Shown in pieces: positions 25,662-32,032 of a stretch of 32,032 bases of DNA. The notes beneath the pieces were generated by a model. It worked only from the letters and a program-made list of their open reading frames with translations. It was not told where the DNA came from and ran no database searches. Position numbers and translations under genes: made by a program. The DNA comes from Nitrospirota bacterium (GTDB lineage Bacteria > Nitrospirota > Thermodesulfovibrionia > Thermodesulfovibrionales > SM23-35), in contig JACUUX010000030.1 of NCBI GenBank assembly GCA_014859105.1, forward strand, positions 1 through 32,032, in the 5' to 3' direction. The stretch's first letter is position 1, and every line of letters starts with the position of its first letter.

Positions 25662-27584
25662 ATGGGAAAGGTGAAAATTCTTATTATAAGTAATGGAAAC
25701 TTTTTAGAACGTATTCTTAAAGACAATAATATTTATTATGAGTTACTGAACAGTAAGAGTCAAAGAGATATTAACGCAAAAATAAAATCTCTTCAAAAAA
25801 ACAAAATCGATATAATTTTTCTCGATACATCCTTAATAGATGAACCAGTCTCACAATTTTTTGAGCCCTTGAACAATTTTTGTAAAGATAAATCTTACAG
25901 CCATCCACCCATTTTTGTCGTATATGAGAAATCTTCCTTTGATGTAAGGGCTGAAATATGGAAACAGCCCATCATCGGTTTTGCCAAAAAGGGCTCTGCT
26001 GAAGCCAACTCCGATATTAAAAAAATTATAACTGATATAGAAAACAGAAAATCACATGAAAAAGATCCCGGGATAGAAATCGGTAGCGTAGAGTCTGTTG
26101 CCCCAGATCTTTACGAAAGATTTAAGTTCATCAGTCTTACCGCCGGAAGAATGCGCGAATTCATGTTGGATTTTAAGAACATCATTAATAACATTACCCA
26201 CATAAAAAATGATGATTCCTTTTGCAATGCTTACCCCAATGAATGGCTGGATTATATGCACTATACTCTTCATCCGCCTGAGGATAAACAAACACAGGAA
26301 TCCTTTGAAAAATTAGGAAAAAGATTGATAAGTAAAACAAATATTTTTGAGGATGCGAAACTCACAAAGAAATTTGAGGAAATATTTTGCGATGAAGAGA
26401 GAGTAAAAAACGAAAAGCTGAACCATATACTTATAGAGGGGGAGACAGGCACAGGTAAGTCCCTTATCGCAGAGATGATCAAACAATTCACATGTGCTAA
26501 GAGGTTTGAGAAAGTTACCTGCACAAACATTTCTACAAATCTCCTTGAAGGCGAATTATTTGGTCATATGAAAGGCTCTTTTACCGGAGCTTACCAAACC
26601 AAGGCAGGTAGGGCTATCAATGCTTATAACGGGATCATATTCCTTGACGAAATAGGAGACATGGATCCATATCTTCAGGCAAAGATACTTACCTTTCTTG
26701 ATAACGGTCGTATTGAGCCAATTGGTTGGATCGGACCTACTCTTTATATCCCATCATTGGTTGTTGCTGCTACTAACAAAGATCTGCTTAATCTTGCAAA
26801 AGCGAGAAAATTCAGGGAAGACCTTTACTATCGCTTTGCCCAGAGAATAACAATCCCACCATTAAGAGAAAGGAAAGGTGATACCGATCTCCTTGTAGAC
26901 TTCATTCTTCAAAATCCCGATATTAATCCTTTGAAAGGTGAAACAAGAACGGTCAGCTATATAAATGCACATGCGATAGAAAAGCTTAAAACGCATATTT
27001 TCCCGGGAAATTACCGTGAATTGGAATATATATTGCTTGACGCTGTAAAAAAGGCAAAAAGGCTAAGAAGCAGCGTTATCCTCCCCGAAGACATAGTCTT
27101 TCATGAGCCTTCAATAGAAGAAAGCGATGCTGTTTTCGTGGTTCCCAAAAAGACTGAAGGAGGAGAGGTAAAAATACTCCTCCAGTGGGACGTTTATTGG
27201 AAACAATACTTCTTTATCGGTGGCAGGTTTGAACGAAACAAGGATGTAACATTGGAAGATACCGCCCGCCGTGAAATAACAAACAAGATTAAAATAGACA
27301 AAGGCTATCGACTGACACCCATAAGCGATGACTTGTCCTCGCTTCAGTACCCGAAGCAGTATGCGGAAAGGCGGCTCTATCAATTCCATGTATTTGGCAT
27401 TGAATTCGAGCGTCCGGTGTTTGATTGGCTGATAAGACGCGCTTGCATTCTTGCAAGTATTAGCGACGTTGTACGGGGTGATTATAAGGGGAAAAGAATT
27501 TCTGAAACAGTCAGGGAGGTATGGGAGAAGCTCTCTTCAGGAATCGAAGAATTGCCTGAGTCATTCAAGGCGGAGGGGAAATGA
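25662..27584 (+). CDS. Sigma-54-activating AAA+ protein with receiver-like and Nudix-like ends
   Basis: A 640-residue bacterial enhancer-binding-protein relative that should remodel the sigma-54 complex by ATP hydrolysis. The AAA+ core is at about 225-480: Walker A GETGTGKS (260-267), sigma-54-contacting loop GSFTGA (305-310, consensus GAFTGA), Walker B IIFLDE (325-330), arginine-finger region KFREDLYYRF (383-392) and FPGNYRELE sensor II. Residues 1-125 resemble a receiver fold (KILIIS, DIIFLDTSL with D55, PIFVVYEKS, GFAKKGS) but lack the first-strand acidic pair, so phosphorylation is doubtful. After 490 there is no Fis helix-turn-helix; instead a Nudix-like segment (GGRFERNKD...EDTARREIT, 520-540) appears. 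It sits one base after the sigma gene. An upstream in-frame start lies inside that gene. Confidence 0.9.
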   Translation: MGKVKILIISNGNFLERILKDNNIYYELLNSKSQRDINAKIKSLQKNKIDIIFLDTSLIDEPVSQFFEPLNNFCKDKSYSHPPIFVVYEKSSFDVRAEIWKQPIIGFAKKGSAEANSDIKKIITDIENRKSHEKDPGIEIGSVESVAPDLYERFKFISLTAGRMREFMLDFKNIINNITHIKNDDSFCNAYPNEWLDYMHYTLHPPEDKQTQESFEKLGKRLISKTNIFEDAKLTKKFEEIFCDEERVKNEKLNHILIEGETGTGKSLIAEMIKQFTCAKRFEKVTCTNISTNLLEGELFGHMKGSFTGAYQTKAGRAINAYNGIIFLDEIGDMDPYLQAKILTFLDNGRIEPIGWIGPTLYIPSLVVAATNKDLLNLAKARKFREDLYYRFAQRITIPPLRERKGDTDLLVDFILQNPDINPLKGETRTVSYINAHAIEKLKTHIFPGNYRELEYILLDAVKKAKRLRSSVILPEDIVFHEPSIEESDAVFVVPKKTEGGEVKILLQWDVYWKQYFFIGGRFERNKDVTLEDTARREITNKIKIDKGYRLTPISDDLSSLQYPKQYAERRLYQFHVFGIEFERPVFDWLIRRACILASISDVVRGDYKGKRISETVREVWEKLSSGIEELPESFKAEGK

Positions 27585-28657
27585 ACAATCTGCTTAGCTT
27601 CGATAGAAAGAACTTTAGCAAACAGGGGTTAGAGGGAATAAAAAATGATTTCTTCTACGCTGTTTCTGTTACCCATATTAAAGGCAACTTCTGGAGACTG
27701 AAGGATTATGCAAAAAAGTTTTCGCGAAAGATACGAGACACGCAGCTTGCTATATACAGAAATGAGTCAAAATTTGATTCAGAACAAAAATGCTTTCTCG
27801 ATAATATCATAGCCGGTCTCCGCAATATACAGAGTGATCTTGATAATTCCATACAATGCACGGCTCAATATGTCAACTTTTCTCTTCAAAGCATGAAGGA
27901 GGCAAATCAACGACTCAGGCACATCCAGGATAAAGGGTACGGAGACGGAGTGAGAAAGGCTTTGTGGGGCATCAGAGATACCGTCATCCCAAATGCAATA
28001 GAGAAACTTTGCACAGATTTCATGCGGCTCGAGAATCAACTCATATCTGTCATTAAGGATTCCCTGAGGCCGAATGACGTTCTTCAGTGCTTTGAAGTAT
28101 TTGAAGCAAAAGATACCGGAATCACCGCAGTGCTTTATGCGCAGGCAAAAGACATATTACAAGAGCTGATCATGAACAGGAAGATATTTCTTGCGAGTGT
28201 GCCGGCAGGCTATTTTATTGATATCCTTGCACCCGCGCATAAAATATTCTATGACTTTTCAGACCCGGAGAAGACACTTAAAACTTTGAATAAAAAATTG
28301 GATATGTCTCTCAAGAAAAAGGAAGATTTCCCGAAATCAAAATCATTTCAGATAGCGCAGCAGATGTTATCCATGAATGACGATCCAAAAATCCTGGAGA
28401 CTTATGCAGGTAGAACTTTTATCATCCATTTCCTTAAGGATCAGCATGATGATAGGTCCTTTACCGGCGAGCATGTATCCGAGGAAGTTGTCTGGAAGCT
28501 TATGATGCACCTTGAACTGGAAGTCGAGGGCGAAAATGGGGAATTCCTTCATTGTAGAGTAGTGAAGGAGAAAAACCCTACATTGGTTAAGATCCTAACC
28601 CTTCCGAGACGCAAAACAGGATGGTTTTTGGTAACATCTCATGCCACTGTTGTTTAG
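27581..28657 (+). CDS. Unknown helical protein between bEBP and MoxR genes
   Basis: Not recognised. The 358-residue protein begins in an ATGA overlap with the activator gene. Residues about 30-150 are predicted long amphipathic helices with coiled-coil character (DSEQKCFLDNIIAGLRNIQS, MKEANQRLRHIQDKG). The middle is helical (LYAQAKDILQELIMNRK). The last 90 residues are strand-rich (RTFIIHFLKD, VVWKLMMHLELEVEGENGEF, GWFLVTSHATVV). There is no nucleotide-binding motif and no membrane segment. The position between a sigma-54 activator and a MoxR-VWA pair suggests an adaptor or substrate of the AAA+ machines, which is inference from context only. Confidence 0.75.
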   Translation: MNNLLSFDRKNFSKQGLEGIKNDFFYAVSVTHIKGNFWRLKDYAKKFSRKIRDTQLAIYRNESKFDSEQKCFLDNIIAGLRNIQSDLDNSIQCTAQYVNFSLQSMKEANQRLRHIQDKGYGDGVRKALWGIRDTVIPNAIEKLCTDFMRLENQLISVIKDSLRPNDVLQCFEVFEAKDTGITAVLYAQAKDILQELIMNRKIFLASVPAGYFIDILAPAHKIFYDFSDPEKTLKTLNKKLDMSLKKKEDFPKSKSFQIAQQMLSMNDDPKILETYAGRTFIIHFLKDQHDDRSFTGEHVSEEVVWKLMMHLELEVEGENGEFLHCRVVKEKNPTLVKILTLPRRKTGWFLVTSHATVV

Positions 28658-28667
28658 GAGGTAATAA

Positions 28668-30077
28668 ATGGGCATATTAAGCGGCCTTGCTGTAGGATAC
28701 GAGCAGATCGAGCCAGTGATTGTCTCAAACGTTGCTCTCGATAGAAACATTATCCTTGTTGGAAGACATGGAACATGCAAAACGACGCTTGCAAGAGAGC
28801 TTGCCAAAGGCTACGAGGGATCATTTGTCATATATGATGCGACCAAGGACGACATAATATCCATCTGCGGTATCCCAAAGACAAAAGCCCTCGAGGAAGG
28901 AGTATTTGATTTTGCCATAGGGGAGAGAACTATCTGGGACAAAAAGCTCATTGTCATAGATGAAATTGGACGTGCAACGAAAGAAAATCAGAATATACTC
29001 CTCGAGATTTTACAGGAGAAGACATGCTTCGGGAAAAAGCTTGCTTACAGGACACTGATAGCCACAATGAATCCCGAGTCATACGCTGCCTCCCTCCGAC
29101 TGGATGAGGCCCTGCTGGACAGGTTTTACTGTGTAATCAACGTGCCGGATTTTTATAAGGGTGCCCCAAAGAAGTCGATCAGTGATATTGTGATGATGAA
29201 TCTCAATCAGCAGAGAATGACAACAACTGATGGTCTTGTAGAAGCCTATGCGAAGGTCAGGAATAATTATGAAGAATTGAAACGGCTTGCCATAGATGCG
29301 GTAGCCACCTATGTGAGTCATCTGCTCGAGGTCCTGACAGGGAGTGGTGATCGGTACATTTCGCCGAGACGGTACACCATGCTGGCCGATGAAATTCTCA
29401 TTATCGGAGCTTATTATCTCTACACAGAGGAATCGAAATATCTGGAAAAGGCAGCTAGGATGGCCTTGAACTATGCGATAGCCCTTCCCCTGAAGATTGA
29501 ACTTGCAAAACTGTATTCACTTCACAATAACTTCAGACAATTTCTCGATATCGAAGGTGCTAAAAACACCAAGGTAATGCAGCTCCGGGCGGAGATTGCT
29601 CGCCTTAGGAACGATGAAGAAAAAACAGAATTCATAATCAGGAATCTTAAAGATATTGCAGAGCATCTTAAACAAGATGAAGCGACAAATCTGATGGGGC
29701 TTGCCCTTGAAAAATGTAAGGACAAGGAGCGGGCACTCCTGCCGGATTATTTTAATGCCCTCAGAACTATCGCTGATGGGGTTGGATTTGATGACATCAA
29801 GCGTTCAGTAACCTCTGAATACAGGATTGCCTGGGATGCAGGTATCCAGGAATTGATTCAGAAACTGGGTAAGATGAAATTAGGTTCAGCTGAGGACTCC
29901 TCGTACCTCGAAGAAATCAATAAATATCTTCAGAAAATACAAACCCCGGACATCTTTGGGAGCAAGGAGCCTGAAGTAATGCAGTTCAGGAAGCTGATTT
30001 TTCAGGAAAAAGATAAATTTCTCCGGATATCTTCAATAAAAGAGCTTTATTCACTCATTTTTCAGAAGGACTCATGA
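28668..30077 (+). CDS. MoxR-family AAA+ ATPase
   Basis: A 469-residue MoxR-type AAA+ ATPase, usually a chaperone-like partner of a VWA protein. Walker A is GRHGTCKT (32-39), Walker B LIVIDEIGRA (94-103), sensor I IATMNPESYAASLRLDEALL and arginine finger DRF (151-153). A helical lid follows (about 170-270, including ISPRRYTMLADEI). The last 180 residues are predicted helical, with TPR-like or coiled-coil character (KVMQLRAEIARLRNDEEKTE). AGGAGGT precedes the ATG at 28668. The stop overlaps the VWA gene start (ATGA), the usual MoxR-VWA pairing. It could activate, or load a metal into, the VWA partner, or act on the polymerase; neither is shown. Confidence 0.9.
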   Translation: MGILSGLAVGYEQIEPVIVSNVALDRNIILVGRHGTCKTTLARELAKGYEGSFVIYDATKDDIISICGIPKTKALEEGVFDFAIGERTIWDKKLIVIDEIGRATKENQNILLEILQEKTCFGKKLAYRTLIATMNPESYAASLRLDEALLDRFYCVINVPDFYKGAPKKSISDIVMMNLNQQRMTTTDGLVEAYAKVRNNYEELKRLAIDAVATYVSHLLEVLTGSGDRYISPRRYTMLADEILIIGAYYLYTEESKYLEKAARMALNYAIALPLKIELAKLYSLHNNFRQFLDIEGAKNTKVMQLRAEIARLRNDEEKTEFIIRNLKDIAEHLKQDEATNLMGLALEKCKDKERALLPDYFNALRTIADGVGFDDIKRSVTSEYRIAWDAGIQELIQKLGKMKLGSAEDSSYLEEINKYLQKIQTPDIFGSKEPEVMQFRKLIFQEKDKFLRISSIKELYSLIFQKDS

Positions 30078-31657
30078 GGGGCGATTTAAATATTTCCTCT
30101 GATGAGGCTTATCCTCTGCTTGAAGCCGCCAGCGAGTTAGAGATAACACTCCTTGAATGTCAAAAACTCATTACGATCAGCGATGAGGTGAACATTGCCT
30201 GCTGGAGCTATAACACGAAAACAGGAGAAGAAAAAATCATCATAAATCCTGAGATCCTCAATTTCCCGCCAAAATATCTTGAGATGGTACTAAGACACGA
30301 AATACTTCATAAGTACCTGTACAAAGGATACTCCCCAACGCTGCATGATCATCAATTGCTGAATGTCGCACTGGATATCTGTATTAATAGGTTGCTTTTC
30401 TCTGTATACAAAGATGATTTTGTGAATTTCTGCAATACAATCTATAGCAAAAATTCGGAAAACCGTCAAAATATCCTCGCTTTAGCATGGGCAGGCCTTG
30501 ATCCTGAAGAAATAAAGGATGAAAAGATCAGGAACCTGTACAAAAAAATATGGAAGGGACAAAGAGTTCCATCTCCGAAAGAAATCTACTACTCTCTGTT
30601 GAGTCAGGATATAGACCCTACGCAAGTTGGAGGACCAATACCATTTGCAGGAAGAAGTATAGGAAAGGGTCTTGGAAAGGGAGACAAAGGGGAAGCTAAA
30701 GGGGAAGATAAGGGGCGAGGAAATGGTACAGATGAAGGACAAGGCGAAGGAAGGAAGGGAAACGGAAAAAGAAAGAAAAAAGGAAATAAATATATCGATA
30801 AAGACGGCTCTCTGGGAGATGAAGAAGATAACGGAGATGACGGAATTGTTTTGCGCGAAATCCCTGATGATGATGGGCAGCATGAAGTAGACAAATCAGA
30901 AGATAAGATCTGGAAAGGATTAGGGGACATAGGGGAAAGTCAAGGTGGAGGGTTCTCCAATTCTGTTTCTGATTGGCTGAAAATCATTCAGGTCGAAAGA
31001 AGGGAATGTGAAACCTCTGAGCTTGAAGATTTCCTCAACCGGATAGAATCAGTTGACATACTTGATGAGGTCTCAACAAGGATTATTCATGCCATAACAG
31101 GAGCTACCCAGAGACAACTTTATCCCTATCGCCTCAGTCGAGCCGGATTTGTGTACCTCAACGCTGGCATATCCGACATCCTCCATCAATACTGGAACAA
31201 GACTGTCGAGGGGAGGAAGACAAAGCTAAATATCTATGTTGATACATCTCCCTCTATGTACCCTTTCAGGGAGCAAGAGATTTTTCTTATCGAGCGGTTC
31301 AGGGACCTTTTCCCAACTACTTTTTATGTTTTTGCAGGGAAAGTGGAGGAATTTCTTATTGATGACTTTATAAAAGGGAAATACCCTGGTGGGAGTTCAA
31401 CAAGCTTTGATAGTGTAATTAAGCATTTTATTGATTCAGATGCCGAATGTGGTGTTGTCTTCACGGACGGGGAATCTTCTGTCTCGATGCATAATAGAAG
31501 CAATTTCAAGATGTCAAGGAAAAGGCTTTTTACAGTGTATTTTAATGATGCCCAACGGAACCAACAGATAAAATCAGATTTGGATTATATGTCTGAGGCT
31601 GTAATGCAGATAAATGTAAAAGACAAGGTGCTTGGAAAAAAACTCAAAATGTATTAG
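30074..31657 (+). CDS. VWA-domain protein with HExxH metallopeptidase-like N-terminus
   Basis: A 527-residue partner of the MoxR ATPase. The N-terminal domain (about 5-180) carries RHEILHKYLYKG, an HExxH motif at 75-79, followed by HDHQLLNVALDICINR, as in the DUF2201-type putative metallopeptidase domain found before VWA domains. A low-complexity Gly/Lys/Glu linker spans about 193-280. The VWA domain (about 380-525) has a full MIDAS: DTSPS (390-394), the GGSSTSFDS threonine loop (439-447) and FTDGE (463-467). No signal peptide or membrane segment is seen, so it is cytoplasmic. Protease activity is possible but unproven, since many members of this group are uncharacterised. It is the last gene of the overlapping sigma-bEBP-unknown-MoxR-VWA operon. 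Confidence 0.87.
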   Translation: MRGDLNISSDEAYPLLEAASELEITLLECQKLITISDEVNIACWSYNTKTGEEKIIINPEILNFPPKYLEMVLRHEILHKYLYKGYSPTLHDHQLLNVALDICINRLLFSVYKDDFVNFCNTIYSKNSENRQNILALAWAGLDPEEIKDEKIRNLYKKIWKGQRVPSPKEIYYSLLSQDIDPTQVGGPIPFAGRSIGKGLGKGDKGEAKGEDKGRGNGTDEGQGEGRKGNGKRKKKGNKYIDKDGSLGDEEDNGDDGIVLREIPDDDGQHEVDKSEDKIWKGLGDIGESQGGGFSNSVSDWLKIIQVERRECETSELEDFLNRIESVDILDEVSTRIIHAITGATQRQLYPYRLSRAGFVYLNAGISDILHQYWNKTVEGRKTKLNIYVDTSPSMYPFREQEIFLIERFRDLFPTTFYVFAGKVEEFLIDDFIKGKYPGGSSTSFDSVIKHFIDSDAECGVVFTDGESSVSMHNRSNFKMSRKRLFTVYFNDAQRNQQIKSDLDYMSEAVMQINVKDKVLGKKLKMY

Positions 31658-31696
31658 GGGGGAACTGAAGTAAATAAAAGAAGGAGGAATCCATAC

Positions 31697-31996
31697 ATGC
31701 TTGTTTTTCAGAGAAATTTTGATCATATCGAAGATGGGTGCAATCGCGCGGAGATTGACCCCAAATGGTTAATAGAGGTGGTCGACGAAATAAAACTGTA
31801 TCTCCCTGACGATTGGAGGATGACAAGAACCAAAAATAACTTTATGATCAAAATCGTTGCAGAGCATAATGTGACGTTAGTAGGCTACTCATATCGTGCC
31901 AAAGATAATGTAATTATAAATATTATTGACACAGTATTCCTCAAAGATTATTTTGACCAACATGATTTAAGGGCTTCACTAGTGTGCTGTCTCTAA
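31697..31996 (+). CDS. Short paralog of the 17124 protein
   Basis: A 99-residue protein of unknown function with GAAGGAGG before its ATG. LPDDWRMTRTKNNFMIKI, NVTLVGYSY and the following Ile/Thr-rich strand match, in order, the N-terminal part of the 216-residue protein at 17124. It ends soon after that shared domain, at a point where the longer protein continues for about 120 residues, so it is either a single-domain version or a copy truncated by mutation. Only 36 bases follow it in the window, and they hold nothing recognisable. Confidence 0.65.
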   Translation: MLVFQRNFDHIEDGCNRAEIDPKWLIEVVDEIKLYLPDDWRMTRTKNNFMIKIVAEHNVTLVGYSYRAKDNVIINIIDTVFLKDYFDQHDLRASLVCCL

Positions 31997-32032
31997 CAGA
32001 TCTTTACATTTGGAAATTTTTCTCATAATGTT

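Noticed and set aside
30604-30930. Antisense and alternate-frame open stretches over the VWA linker
   Set aside because: They arise from the purine-rich low-complexity Gly/Lys/Glu linker of the VWA protein.

Overview
The window is accessory DNA from a bacterium: bacterial-type RNA polymerase, sigma-54 machinery, Shine-Dalgarno sites and tightly overlapping operons. It is moderately AT-rich. A sigma-54 and AAA+ enhancer-binding-protein style of control together with an RT-Cas1 would fit a Nitrospirota-like or deltaproteobacterium-like host, but no ribosomal or core marker gene is present, so the lineage is a guess. All genes read on the + strand.

Region 1 (1-11780) is a type III CRISPR-Cas effector operon, best read as III-D-like. 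After a decayed Cas10-like fragment (173-383) come an HD-less Cas10 with an intact GGDD, a Cas7, a Csx10-like Cas5, a small Cas11-like subunit, a double Cas7 fusion, a small Csx19-like protein, a long TIGR03986-type RAMP protein, a CARF-HD effector and Cas6. Stop and start codons mostly overlap. The nuclease-type HD motif missing from Cas10 is present in the CARF protein.

Region 2 (11781-15389) holds a leader with a promoter candidate, a CRISPR array of ten complete 35-bp repeats plus a truncated eleventh (ten spacers of 34-40 bp), and an adaptation module: a reverse transcriptase-Cas1 fusion followed by two different tandem Cas2 genes.

Region 3 (15412-17047) is a small ancillary cassette: a membrane-anchored SAVED-domain protein (cyclic-oligonucleotide sensor family), a Csx3-like possible ring nuclease and a well conserved uridine phosphorylase.

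Region 4 (17124-31996) is the striking part. A single gene encodes a complete beta-beta' RNA polymerase fusion of about 2291 residues with all active-site motifs. It is followed, in an overlapping operon, by a divergent sigma-54, a sigma-54 AAA+ activator that has a receiver-like N-terminus and a Nudix-like C-terminus in place of a DNA-binding helix-turn-helix, an unrecognised protein, a MoxR AAA+ ATPase and a VWA protein with an HExxH motif. Two paralogous proteins of unknown function flank this block, one at each end. There is no rpoA or rpoZ. The hypothesis worth testing is that this is a dedicated, AAA+-gated transcription machine that travels with, and may be switched on by, the type III CRISPR signalling system.
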